Origin: Rickettsiales bacterium
Lineage (GTDB): Bacteria; Pseudomonadota; Alphaproteobacteria; Rickettsiales; UBA1997
DNA length: 34,718 nucleotides
NCBI GenBank assembly: GCA_947487845.1
Contig: CANKYC010000002.1
Coordinates: 1 to 34,718, forward strand
Direction of reading: 5' to 3'
Shown: positions 1 to 8,236 of the stretch, piece after piece
Layout of the letters: each line of letters begins with the position of its first letter
Numbering within the stretch: the stretch's first letter is position 1
Made by a program: the position numbers and the translations under genes
Notes under the pieces: model-generated
What the model was told of the DNA's origin: nothing
Databases searched by the model: none
Seen by the model: the letters and a program-made list of their open reading frames with translations, nothing else

Positions 1-478
1 CACCGATTTCATTATTCACGGTCATGATTGAAACCAAGCAGGTTTTATCAGTAATCGCGGCTTCTAATTCTTTTAAATCAACCAAACCATTTTGCTGAAC
101 TGGTAAGAATGTAACGCTAAATCCTTCTTGCTCTAAGTCGCGCGCCGAATTGATAATACATTTATGTTCGGTGTAAGTTGTGATAATATGATTTTTACCA
201 GTCGCGCCGTAAAAATGGGCGACACCTTTAACCGCAATATTATTTGATTCAGTCGCTCCCGACGTAAAGAAAATTTCTTTTGGGTCAGCGCCAATTAAAT
301 TAGCCACTTGTTTACGAGCGATTTCGACCAATTCTTCAGCTTTCCAGCCAAGAGAGTGCGTGCGCGAATGCGGATTGCCATAATCTTCTTTCATGGTTTT
401 TACCATCACGTCAATAACGCGTGGATCCATTGGGGTTGTTGATTGGTAATCGAGATAGATTGGAAGTTTAATAGTCAC
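1..478 (-). CDS. iscS: Cysteine desulfurase IscS, N-terminal part (cut by window edge)
   Basis: This is the start of IscS, the PLP enzyme that takes sulfur from cysteine for Fe-S cluster assembly. I translated about 159 codons from the minus strand. The protein opens VTIKLPIYLDYQSTTPMDPR, a class V aminotransferase opening typical of alphaproteobacterial and mitochondrial IscS, and it includes the family segments YGNPHSRTH, FTSGATESNN and TEHKCI. The PLP lysine and the active-site cysteine lie outside the window. The start is a GTG at 478, one base after the stop of the upstream NifS-like gene, so the two are almost certainly co-transcribed and translationally coupled. Downstream iscU and iscA would be expected beyond position 1, but they cannot be seen. 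Confidence 0.93.
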   Translation of the reverse strand, partial: MTIKLPIYLDYQSTTPMDPRVIDVMVKTMKEDYGNPHSRTHSLGWKAEELVEIARKQVANLIGADPKEIFFTSGATESNNIAVKGVAHFYGATGKNHIITTYTEHKCIINSARDLEQEGFSVTFLPVQQNGLVDLKELEAAITDKTCLVSIMTVNNEIG

Positions 479-479
479 T

Positions 480-1586
480 TTAATATTTAATTTTTTTATA
501 AAAATCGCTCCAGACTTTGATGAATTTTTCAATTTCATCTTTGGTGTTTTCAATTCCTAAACTTACGCGAATGGCGCTGGTTGAAAAAGCTGGTTCAATG
601 CCCATGGCTTTTAAAATTCTTGATGCGGTTAAAGTGCCAGAAGAGCAGGCGGGGCCAGCGCTAACACAAATTCCGTTTAAATCGAAATTAATTAATTGAG
701 TTTGGCTGTCAGCGTTTTTGGTGGCGATATAGCTGGTGTTTGGAAGGCGGTCAATTTCTTGAGAAAAAATCACCACATTTTCATTGGTGATTTTTTGAAT
801 TTCGCTTTCTAAAAAGTCGCGCAAATTTTTGACATTTTCGTAAAGACTGATTTTTTTTGCCGCTAATTTACAAGCTTCACCAAATCCGCTAATTCCCGCG
901 ATATTAGTGGTTCCGGCGCGTTTAGATTTTTCTTGTTTACCACCAAAAATTAATGGTTTTATATCGAAACCTTTTCTCATCAAAAGCGCGCCAACTCCTT
1001 GCGGGCCGTTGATTTTATGCGCTGAAATTGAAGCGAAATCAACATTTAATTTTTCCAAATCAACAGCAATTTTTCCAACAGCTTGAACGATGTCGCAATG
1101 AAATAATCCGCCTTTTTGGTGAACTAATTTTGCCATTTCTTCAATTGGTTGAATAGCGCCAGTTTCATTATTGGCGAGCATCACGGAAGCGAGGAAATTT
1201 CCGTTCTGATTGGCGATTTTATTTTTGAAATCTTCAATATCGATCAAGCCGTTTTTTAAAGCTTTAACTTCAATAATTTCCTTATTTTCTGGGCGACAAT
1301 TATAAACGGCGGAATGTTCAAATTCGCAAAAGATTATTTTTTTTACATCAACGCCAAACATCAACATATTGGTGGCTTCAGTGGAACTGCTGGTAAAAAT
1401 CACTTCGTAATTTTGAGCGTTAATTAAATTTTTTAATTCTTGTCTGGCATCTTCAACCAATTTTGTAGCTTTGCGACCCAATTGGTGACTTGAAGAATTA
1501 TTCAATGGCAGTTGATAAACTTCATTCATTTTAGCCAATGCTTCCGCAGCTAATTTAGTGGTTGAATTGTAGTCGAGATAAATCAT
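480..1586 (-). CDS. Second cysteine desulfurase, NifS-like
   Basis: This PLP-dependent cysteine desulfurase of the NifS/IscS family (about 368 residues) is distinct from the adjoining IscS. It opens with the family motif MIYLDYNSTTKLA. The PLP-binding lysine sits in SAHKINGPQG (about residue 191) and the persulfide-forming cysteine in GPACSSGT (about residue 314). An upstream ATG at 1592 lies inside iscR. The ATG at 1586 overlaps the iscR stop as ATGA and matches the usual family start, so I prefer it. Paired NifS-like and IscS genes behind an Rrf2 regulator are known from Rickettsia-type alphaproteobacteria. The specific sulfur acceptor of this copy cannot be told from sequence; tRNA thiolation or a backup role in cluster assembly is possible. 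Confidence 0.9.
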   Translation of the reverse strand: MIYLDYNSTTKLAAEALAKMNEVYQLPLNNSSSHQLGRKATKLVEDARQELKNLINAQNYEVIFTSSSTEATNMLMFGVDVKKIIFCEFEHSAVYNCRPENKEIIEVKALKNGLIDIEDFKNKIANQNGNFLASVMLANNETGAIQPIEEMAKLVHQKGGLFHCDIVQAVGKIAVDLEKLNVDFASISAHKINGPQGVGALLMRKGFDIKPLIFGGKQEKSKRAGTTNIAGISGFGEACKLAAKKISLYENVKNLRDFLESEIQKITNENVVIFSQEIDRLPNTSYIATKNADSQTQLINFDLNGICVSAGPACSSGTLTASRILKAMGIEPAFSTSAIRVSLGIENTKDEIEKFIKVWSDFYKKIKY

Positions 1587-1984
1587 TTGCATATGCTGCT
1601 AAGTGAAATCGAGTTTAAATATTCGTAAATTTTATTTTCCAAACCAGACCATAAATGATGGGTTTTGCATTTGATATCTTCATTAACGCAGCTTTTTTGA
1701 ACATTGTTGCAGCGCGTCATTTTTATTGGTTCGCCGATGGCTTTGATAATTTCGGCGACCGTAACTATGTTGCGATTTTTTCCTAAAATATAACCACCAC
1801 CCGGGCCTTTAACTGATTCAACGATGCCTGATTTTCTAAGACTGGCAAAAATTTGCTCCAAATAGGAAAGCGAGATTTTTTGGCGTTTAGAAATTGTTAG
1901 CAATGAAACCGGTTGATTGGATTTATTGTCGGCAATTTCGATTACTGCCATAACGGCGTAGCGGGCCTTGGTTGTTAAAATCAT
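1583..1984 (-). CDS. iscR: Rrf2-family Fe-S regulator IscR
   Basis: This 133-residue protein has an Rrf2 winged-helix DNA-binding domain at residues 1-80 (MILTTKARYAVMAV, then the wing GPGGGYIL). A cluster-binding loop follows with C92, C99, C106 and nearby H109. E. coli IscR uses Cys92, Cys98, Cys104 and His107 to hold a [2Fe-2S] cluster. Spacing here is one residue longer per interval, but the arrangement is the same. It heads iscR-nifS-iscS and likely represses its own operon when Fe-S status is sufficient. The end of the gene overlaps the next by ATGA. An imperfect palindrome and a TATACC-type motif lie directly upstream and may affect its expression. Confidence 0.9.
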   Translation of the reverse strand: MILTTKARYAVMAVIEIADNKSNQPVSLLTISKRQKISLSYLEQIFASLRKSGIVESVKGPGGGYILGKNRNIVTVAEIIKAIGEPIKMTRCNNVQKSCVNEDIKCKTHHLWSGLENKIYEYLNSISLSSICK

Positions 1985-2004
1985 GATTTTTTAGGATTTT
2001 TTTT

Positions 2005-2024
2005 ATACCAAAGCTACTTCAAAC
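2005..2024. promoter_or_regulatory. TATACCAAAGCTACTT motif upstream of iscR, also seen upstream of phrB
   Basis: This stretch matches the sequence at 28281-28301 in inverted orientation, with two differences over about 20 bases, and a looser copy at 27931-27950. Read on the minus strand toward iscR it ends in TTTGGTATAAAA, which resembles an extended -10 box. That box lies only about 20 bases from the iscR ATG, leaving little room for a leader. It also directly abuts the palindrome at 2025-2186, whose ends begin with the same TATACCAAA. It may be a solo repeat end rather than a promoter. Confidence 0.4.
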
Positions 2025-2186
2025 TATACCAAATTAACTATCTCTTGATAGCGCTAACGAAGTATTTTTGAGGAAAAATTGCGACTGAAAATGTAAGCTG
2101 TATCAAGTGATACAGCGTCATTTTCTGAGCAAATTTTTACCAAAAAGACGAAGTTAGCGCTATCAAGAGATAGTTAATTTGGTATA
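2025..2186. repeat. 162-bp imperfect palindromic element (element A)
   Basis: Two perfect 34-base arms, at 2025-2058 and 2153-2186, face each other and begin TATACCAAATTAACTATC. The interior continues as a degenerate inverted repeat down to a central hairpin with 9-base stems at 2097-2105 and 2108-2116. The whole could fold into one long stem. It shares a 23-base exact match (2064-2086) with a second element at 12741-12763, so it is a dispersed repeat. It lies between a glycosyltransferase gene and iscR and supplies the last codons of the former. No coding capacity is evident. Confidence 0.85.
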
Positions 2187-3347
2187 TCCCAACAAACTTG
2201 CGTAAACTTTTAAAGTCTCGTTACACATTTTTTCATTTGAAAAATTATCCGTCACATTTTTCCTAGCATCAATTCCGATTTTATCAGCTTCATCTTTTGG
2301 CATTTCTAAAACTTGATCAATCACTTTAGCAAAACCTTCCACATCACCAACTTCAACTAAGAATCCGGTTTTGCCGTCAATTATGGTTTCTAAAGCGCCA
2401 CCAATTTTAGTTGCGATAATAATCCGATTTGATGCCTGCGCCTCAATTGCAATGCGGCCGAAAGCCTCGGCGCGAACGCTTGGACAAACCGCTAAATGCG
2501 AAAGCGCATAAGCAGTTGGCATATCCTTACAAACGCCAACTATACGCACTTTTCCTTCCAATTTTTTATCAATAATTTTGCCTTCGAGCTTTTTTCTAAA
2601 TTGCTTGTGACCATGATCCGAACCAACCATCACGCATAAAAAATCAGATTTAACTTTGGTTAATGCCTCAATCAAGAATTCATGTCCTTTCCAGGCCGTA
2701 AAACGCGCTGGCATTAAAATGATTTTTTTATCATCTGGCAAATGCCATTTTTTACTCAAATCTATAATGCGGTTTTTTGAAACTTTTGCGTAATTAAAAT
2801 AGCCTAAATCTGCGCCGCGTTGAATTACCGTAGTTTTTGCCTCACGATATTCGCTATAATTTTGGGATAAATAATTTTTGATAAAATCAGAAACCGCAAT
2901 CACCGCATCAGCTTTTAACATGATAGAATTGTAAGCTCTTTTGGGAGGAAAAATTTTCCATTTCCAGAATTTTAATGAGTAAGTTCCATGAACCGTCGCG
3001 ACTAATTTTGTAGCGGTTTTTTTACAAGCGAAATAGCTGCTCCACATTGACGCTCTAGAGCGCACATGAATAATATCAACATTGTTTTCTTTAATCAGTT
3101 TGGCCAGTTTTTTATTATTAAAATAAATTGTGATCGGATTTTTGCTATGCACCGGCAACTCAATATGTTTGATGCCAGCTTCGCGTAATTGATAAACCAA
3201 AATTCCACCTTTCGAAACAACAATTGGTTCAAAATCAGCTTTTTTTAATGCTTTAGCAATATCAATAGTTCCGCGCTCAACTCCACCGCTTTCTAGGGCT
3301 GGCAGTATCTGCATTACTACCGTTTTTTTTCTTTCAGAATTTTCCAT
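2163..3347 (-). CDS. GT4-family glycosyltransferase with a repeat-derived C-terminus
   Basis: This is a GT-B fold glycosyltransferase of the GT4 (WaaG/RfaG-like) group, 394 residues. The N-terminal domain opens MQILPALESGGVERGTIDIA, the acceptor-side glycine loop. The C-terminal nucleotide-sugar domain holds ARFTAWKGHEFLI and the EX7E motif from E294 to E302 (EAFGRIAIE). No membrane segment is apparent, so it likely acts on the cytoplasmic face, transferring a sugar to lipid A core or another surface glycan; donor and acceptor are unknown. It lies 10 bases downstream of purA. The last seven residues (YTKLTIS) and the stop codon are encoded by the arm of the palindromic element at 2025-2186, so the native C-terminus appears to have been replaced or extended. 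Confidence 0.85.
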   Translation of the reverse strand: MENSERKKTVVMQILPALESGGVERGTIDIAKALKKADFEPIVVSKGGILVYQLREAGIKHIELPVHSKNPITIYFNNKKLAKLIKENNVDIIHVRSRASMWSSYFACKKTATKLVATVHGTYSLKFWKWKIFPPKRAYNSIMLKADAVIAVSDFIKNYLSQNYSEYREAKTTVIQRGADLGYFNYAKVSKNRIIDLSKKWHLPDDKKIILMPARFTAWKGHEFLIEALTKVKSDFLCVMVGSDHGHKQFRKKLEGKIIDKKLEGKVRIVGVCKDMPTAYALSHLAVCPSVRAEAFGRIAIEAQASNRIIIATKIGGALETIIDGKTGFLVEVGDVEGFAKVIDQVLEMPKDEADKIGIDARKNVTDNFSNEKMCNETLKVYASLLGYTKLTIS

Positions 3348-3357
3348 GATTTAAAAA

Positions 3358-4626
3358 CTAGAGTATGATTGTTTCTTCGCGCTTAGGGCCAGTTGAAATT
3401 ATCGAAGCTTTAATGCTGCAAAGATCTTCGATTCTTTTAACATAATTACGGGCTTTTTGCGGCAATTCGGCCAGCGTTTTTGCGCCAAATGAACTTTCTT
3501 GCCAACCTTCCATTTCTTCGTAAATCGGCTCGATTTGATCCCACAAATGATTGGCTTGTGGCAAGTAATCAAAGGTTTTGTCGCCAATTTTATAACCAAC
3601 ACAAATTTTGATTTTTTCTAATTTATCAAGCACATCAAGTTTAGTTAAGGCAACTTCTTTTACTGAAGAAAGTTGAATTGACTGACGAACCAGAACCGCA
3701 TCAAACCAACCACAACGCCTGTCGCGACCAGTTACAGTTCCAACTTCTTTTCCTTCAATACGTAAAAAATTTCCAATTTCACATTCAAGCTCGGTTGGAA
3801 AAGGGCCGGATCCGACTCGAGTTGTGTAAGCTTTTAAAATGCCAATTGTTTTGTGCAAATCAGCAACTCCCAAACAAGAACCAAGAGCAATTTGACCCGC
3901 CATTGTGTTGCTTGAAGTTACAAAAGGATAAGTTCCGTAAGTCACGTCGAGCAATGCTCCTTGCGCACCTTCAAACATTACATTAGCAAATGAATTAAGC
4001 TTTTTAGCAATTTCAAAAGCTGGTTTGGCGTGAGTCAAAAGACGAGCGCGAACTGGCTCTAATTCAGCAATAATTTGTTCAATTTTCACAATTTCTGCGC
4101 CCAAACTTTTGCGCAAAAGATTGTGATAAAAAAGTAAATTTTCTAAACGTTCAGTTAAAATTTTATCATCCATCAAATCACAAATGCGAACCGCTCTGCG
4201 CCCCGCTCTATCTTCATAAGCTGGCCCAATTCCCCGTCCCGTGGTTCCAATTTTTTTCTCGCCTTTTTTGCTTTCTAAAAGTTGGTCTAATTCGCGATGA
4301 ACTGACAAAATTAAACAAGCATTTTCAGCAATCGCTAATTTTTCTGATTCAATTTTAATTCCAGCTTCTTCAATTTTTTTTATTTCAGAAAAAAGTGCGA
4401 TTGGATCAACAACCACGCCGCTTCCAATTACTGAAAATTTTCCACGAATTATTCCCGATGGCAGCAAACTTAATTTGTAAGTTTTATCTCCCACTTTAAT
4501 TGTGTGACCAGCATTATGACCACCCTGAAAGCGCACAACTGCATCAAATTTATCTGCCAAAAAATCTACGATTTTTCCTTTACCTTCATCGCCCCATTGC
4601 AGACCGATTATTGCTGTATTTCCCAT
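3358..4626 (-). CDS. purA: Adenylosuccinate synthetase
   Basis: PurA makes adenylosuccinate from IMP, aspartate and GTP, the first step from IMP to AMP. The protein opens MGNTAIIGLQWGDEGKGKIV with the GDEGKGK phosphate loop. It contains the GHNAGHT segment, GTTGRGIGPAYEDR, EGAQGALLDVTYGTYPFVTSSN and the C-terminal ALTKLDVLD GTP-binding motif. Length (422 residues) is normal. An in-frame ATG at 4638 would add four residues, but an AAGG sequence lies directly against it. That AAGG is about 12 bases ahead of the ATG at 4626, and the shorter form matches the usual family start. It follows the zf-CHCC gene within a few bases. Confidence 0.95.
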   Translation of the reverse strand: MGNTAIIGLQWGDEGKGKIVDFLADKFDAVVRFQGGHNAGHTIKVGDKTYKLSLLPSGIIRGKFSVIGSGVVVDPIALFSEIKKIEEAGIKIESEKLAIAENACLILSVHRELDQLLESKKGEKKIGTTGRGIGPAYEDRAGRRAVRICDLMDDKILTERLENLLFYHNLLRKSLGAEIVKIEQIIAELEPVRARLLTHAKPAFEIAKKLNSFANVMFEGAQGALLDVTYGTYPFVTSSNTMAGQIALGSCLGVADLHKTIGILKAYTTRVGSGPFPTELECEIGNFLRIEGKEVGTVTGRDRRCGWFDAVLVRQSIQLSSVKEVALTKLDVLDKLEKIKICVGYKIGDKTFDYLPQANHLWDQIEPIYEEMEGWQESSFGAKTLAELPQKARNYVKRIEDLCSIKASIISTGPKREETIIL

Positions 4627-4630
4627 TTTA

Positions 4631-4864
4631 CTATTCATCCTTCATTTGATTTTTAATGCCAAATATTACCGAATTGACCGCGGTTTTTTTCTCAGTTGTA
4701 AAATATTTGCTGCAATAAGGACAAACCACGAAATCATTTTTGCCCATATTCAAATAAACCAAAGGATGACCTGATGTTCCTTTTCCGCCATCACAGGAAA
4801 CTTTTTTCGAATCGACATGCACGATTTCAAGCGGGCTGTTTTTAGGATTAATTTGAGGATTCAT
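4631..4864 (-). CDS. Small zf-CHCC (NDUFS6-like) zinc-finger protein
   Basis: This small protein, about 77 residues, carries the zf-CHCC pattern: Cys in VSCDGG, His in SGHPLVYLN, and the pair in CPYCSKYF. This is the family of the mitochondrial complex I accessory subunit NDUFS6 and its alphaproteobacterial homologues, which bind one zinc ion. The frame is open upstream to 4939, but the family normally starts close to the segment beginning MNPQINPK, so the ATG at 4864 is preferred. It overlaps the start region of purA. A role tied to respiratory complex I is known for the family, but the location next to purA adds no functional information. Confidence 0.82.
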   Translation of the reverse strand: MNPQINPKNSPLEIVHVDSKKVSCDGGKGTSGHPLVYLNMGKNDFVVCPYCSKYFTTEKKTAVNSVIFGIKNQMKDE

Positions 4865-4977
4865 TTTAAAAATTGAGAGATTAGAAATTGCTTGTTGTAA
4901 GTTTGATAAAAACAAACGATCACAACCTAAATTGCGCAAACAAGTTTTTCAATCTAAGTTTTTAAAGTTAAACGAAT

Positions 4978-6765
4978 ATGAAAAAAATCTTCTCATTATT
5001 TTTGGCGCTACTATTTTTAAAAGCTGGAAGTGCCGGCGCCGCAAGCAGCGATTGGCATGAAAACCAAAGCAAAGGCGCTAAAACAAGATTGATCGCCAGC
5101 TATTACAAAAATCAGGCTGGAGAAAAAAAATTAATCGCCGGCATAGAATTTAAAATTGCCTCAGGTTGGAAAATTTATGGATCTGATTCTGATGGAATTG
5201 GAATGCCGCCAAGTTTTGATTTTACCAATTCTAAAAACCTCGCAAAACACACAATTTTCTGGCCTCAAGCAATTGCTGAAGAAGAAAAAATTGGCGATGA
5301 AAAATTCGCTTATTCTTCTTACAAAAATGAAGTTATAATCCCGATTGAAATCGACTTAAAGCAACCGGATCAAGCGGTTGAACTCAATGTTCAGCTTAAT
5401 TACGGATTATGCAAAGAAATCTGTGTTCCGGCAAGTGAAAACTTTACTTTACAAATTCCTGATGAAATCGACACCATTTCTTTAAGCGAAATCCAGAAAT
5501 TTTTTCCTACTCAAATCAGCGATGAAAAAGAAACGCCAAAGCCGACGACTAATAATTTAGCCTTATTTTCGGCAATTTTATTGGCAATTTTCGGTGGGGC
5601 AATTTTAAATATCATGCCCTGCGTTTTACCGGTTTTATCAATTAAATTAATTTCGGTAATTCGTCATTCTGAATCCGAAATTTCTCACATCCGCTTTTCA
5701 TTTTTATCGACCATAATCGGTATTTTATCTTGCTTCGTGATCTTCGCGCTTTGTGCCTCAATCATAAAATTAACCGGAAATTCTTTGGGCTGGGGATTGC
5801 AATTCCAAAACCCTTATTTCCTGATTTTCTTAATTGTGATTTTAATTATTTTCGTCGGCAATTTACTGGGAGTTTTTGAAATTAATTTTGACCGTTTTTT
5901 AGCCACAACTCTTAATAAAAAAATCAGTAACGAAGAAGAAAAGAAAAACATTTTCTTGCCTAATTTTCTTTCTGGAATTTTAGCAGTTTTGCTTGCGACA
6001 CCTTGTTCGGCGCCATTTTTAGGTGCGGCAATTTCGTTTGCTTTGGTTCAAAGTTTTTTTGTGATTTTTCTGATTTTCTTTTTTATCGGTATCGGTTTTT
6101 CTCTGCCTTATTTTATACTTATTTTTGCGCCAAAATTAGTTTATATTTTACCACGCCCGGGAAATTGGATGATTCAAATCAAGCAGCTAATGGCAGGTTT
6201 ATTGGCGGCAACAGTGATTTGGCTAATTTATGTTCTGTCGCATAATATCGGCGCTCTTCCGGCATTTTTAGCCGGAATAATTGCGGTCGCGATTCTCGCC
6301 TGCTTTAAAATTAAAATGGAATTTTTCAAATTTCTGGCAATTGCAACGCTAGTAATTTCAAGCTTTCTATTGCCGATGAAGTTGCAAAAACAACAAAAAA
6401 TTTCCAAAGATTCTTATGAAAGTTTTTGGATAGAATTTGACGAAGCTAAACTTCACCAATTAATAATTGAAGGCAAAACCGTGGTGGTTGATATTACGGC
6501 AGATTGGTGTTTGAGCTGCAAATTCAATAAAATCCGAGTTTTACAAAATAAAGAAGTTATAGCGAAATTAAATGGCGGCGACATTATTGCGATGCGCGGC
6601 GACATCACCAAACCCAATGAAAAAATCATAAATTTCTTGCACAAAAACAATCGTTTCGCGATTCCATTTAACGCAGTTTACGGACCAAAAGCACCTGATG
6701 GCTTATTAGCAAGCGAGCTTTTGACCAAGAAAGAACTCTTCGAATTAATTGAAAAAGCACAATAA
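4978..6765 (+). CDS. DsbD/ScsB-type thiol:disulfide interchange protein
   Basis: This 595-residue inner-membrane protein would carry electrons from cytoplasmic thioredoxin to the periplasm. Residues 1-22 form a signal peptide. A periplasmic N-terminal domain holds the reactive pair C145/C149 (YGLCKEICVP). The membrane domain, about 195-465 with roughly eight helices, holds the two transport cysteines in MPCVLP (C215) and TPCSAP (C343). The C-terminal thioredoxin-like domain has ADWCLSCK (C511/C514). All six cysteines of the DsbD relay are present. It is the first gene of a plus-strand run that continues into gatA. The likely clients are periplasmic isomerases or cytochrome c maturation factors, none of which lie in this window. 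Confidence 0.9.
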   Translation: MKKIFSLFLALLFLKAGSAGAASSDWHENQSKGAKTRLIASYYKNQAGEKKLIAGIEFKIASGWKIYGSDSDGIGMPPSFDFTNSKNLAKHTIFWPQAIAEEEKIGDEKFAYSSYKNEVIIPIEIDLKQPDQAVELNVQLNYGLCKEICVPASENFTLQIPDEIDTISLSEIQKFFPTQISDEKETPKPTTNNLALFSAILLAIFGGAILNIMPCVLPVLSIKLISVIRHSESEISHIRFSFLSTIIGILSCFVIFALCASIIKLTGNSLGWGLQFQNPYFLIFLIVILIIFVGNLLGVFEINFDRFLATTLNKKISNEEEKKNIFLPNFLSGILAVLLATPCSAPFLGAAISFALVQSFFVIFLIFFFIGIGFSLPYFILIFAPKLVYILPRPGNWMIQIKQLMAGLLAATVIWLIYVLSHNIGALPAFLAGIIAVAILACFKIKMEFFKFLAIATLVISSFLLPMKLQKQQKISKDSYESFWIEFDEAKLHQLIIEGKTVVVDITADWCLSCKFNKIRVLQNKEVIAKLNGGDIIAMRGDITKPNEKIINFLHKNNRFAIPFNAVYGPKAPDGLLASELLTKKELFELIEKAQ

Positions 6766-6772
6766 TTTAAAT

Positions 6773-8236
6773 ATGACAAACCTTACAACTCTAAATCTTC
6801 GCCAAACTCTTGAAGGATTAAAATCAAAAAAATTTTCAAGCTTAGATGTAACTTCAGCTTACATAAAAAACATTGAAGCCAGCCGCAATCTCAACGCTTT
6901 TATCACCGAAACTTTCGATTTTGCTTTGGTTCAAGCTAAAAAATCCGATGCAAAAATTAACGCTGGAAGTGGCGGGGAATTAGAAGGAATTCCTTTGGGC
7001 ATTAAAGATCTCTTTTGCACCAAAGATATTCGCACCACTTCTGCTTCAAAAATGCTAGAAAACTTTGTTCCAACTTACGAATCAACAGTCACCCAAAAAC
7101 TTTTAAATGCCGGTTCAGTTACACTCGGAAAATTAAACATGGATGAATTCGCCATGGGTTCCGCCAATACCAACAGCTATTTCGGGCCAGTTATCAACCC
7201 TTACAAAAAGAAAAATTCTAACGAAGATTTAGTTCCCGGCGGCAGCTCTGGCGGATCAGCAGCAGCAGTTGCGGCCAATTTATGTTTAGGCGCCACAGGT
7301 TCCGACACTGGCGGCTCAATTCGCCAACCAGCTTCTTTCACTAACATAGTTGGCGTAAAACCAACTTACGGACGCTGTTCACGTTACGGAATGATTGCTT
7401 TTGCCAGCTCGCTTGATCAAGCCGGAATTTTCGCTAAAGATGTTTATGATGCCGCGCTTTTACAACGCGTGATTTCAGGCTTTGATGTTAAAGATTCAAC
7501 TTCGGTAAATATTGCGGTTCCACAATTTGAAGCACTTTTAAATTCAAATATTAAAGGCAAGAAAATCGGCATTCCGCAAGAATATTTTGTTGCCGGAATG
7601 TCAGAAGAAATCATCCAACTTTGGAATCGCGGTAAAGAAATTTTACAAAAACGCGGCGCTGAATTAGTAGAAATTTCTCTGCCTCATACTCAATATGCTT
7701 CTGCGGTTTATTATGTTTTGGCCTCGGCTGAATGCTCGTCAAACCTAGCGCGCTTCGATGGCGTGCGTTATGGATTTAGAGCCGAAGGAACCAATTTATC
7801 TTTAGAAGAAATGTATGAAAAAACCCGCGATCAAGGCTTTGGCGATGAAGTTAAAAGAAGAATTTTAACCGGAACTTATGTTCTTTCGGCTGGTTTTTTT
7901 GACGCTTATTATAAAAAAGCCCAAAGAGTTCGACGCCTTGTTTTGCAAGACTTCAACGATGCTTTCAAAAAGGTTGATGTGATTTTAACGCCAACAACTC
8001 CAAGCGCTGCGTTTCCGATCAATCAATCAAAAGAAGTGGGAAATTCTGATCCAGTAAAAATGTATTTAAACGATGCCTTCACAATTCCGGTAAACTTGGC
8101 CGGCTTGCCGGCGCTTTCAGTTCCCGCCGGTTTTGACAAGGATGGATTACCTTTGGGATTGCAATTAATTGCCAAACATTTTGATGAACAAAATATGTTT
8201 GATGTGGCTTTGGCGATTGAAGAAGATTCTAGATAA
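6773..8236 (+). CDS. gatA: Glutamyl-tRNA(Gln) amidotransferase subunit A
   Basis: GatA is the amidase subunit that releases ammonia from glutamine so that Glu-tRNA(Gln), and often Asp-tRNA(Asn), can be transamidated. The amidase Ser-cisSer-Lys triad is visible: lysine in GIPLGIKDLF (about 78), serines in PGGSSGGSAAA (about 158-159) and the nucleophile in GSDTGGSIRQP (about 182). Length, about 487 residues, is normal. A TTG at 6749 would extend the frame into dsbD, but the ATG at 6773 is seven bases after the dsbD stop and gives the usual MTNLTTL start. The partner genes gatB and gatC are not in the window. The stop overlaps the next ATG by one base. Confidence 0.95.
   Translation: MTNLTTLNLRQTLEGLKSKKFSSLDVTSAYIKNIEASRNLNAFITETFDFALVQAKKSDAKINAGSGGELEGIPLGIKDLFCTKDIRTTSASKMLENFVPTYESTVTQKLLNAGSVTLGKLNMDEFAMGSANTNSYFGPVINPYKKKNSNEDLVPGGSSGGSAAAVAANLCLGATGSDTGGSIRQPASFTNIVGVKPTYGRCSRYGMIAFASSLDQAGIFAKDVYDAALLQRVISGFDVKDSTSVNIAVPQFEALLNSNIKGKKIGIPQEYFVAGMSEEIIQLWNRGKEILQKRGAELVEISLPHTQYASAVYYVLASAECSSNLARFDGVRYGFRAEGTNLSLEEMYEKTRDQGFGDEVKRRILTGTYVLSAGFFDAYYKKAQRVRRLVLQDFNDAFKKVDVILTPTTPSAAFPINQSKEVGNSDPVKMYLNDAFTIPVNLAGLPALSVPAGFDKDGLPLGLQLIAKHFDEQNMFDVALAIEEDSR

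Noticed and set aside
3678..3986. 102-codon plus-strand frame inside purA
   Set aside because: It lies fully opposite purA, has no recognisable domain and a composition typical of a shadow frame.
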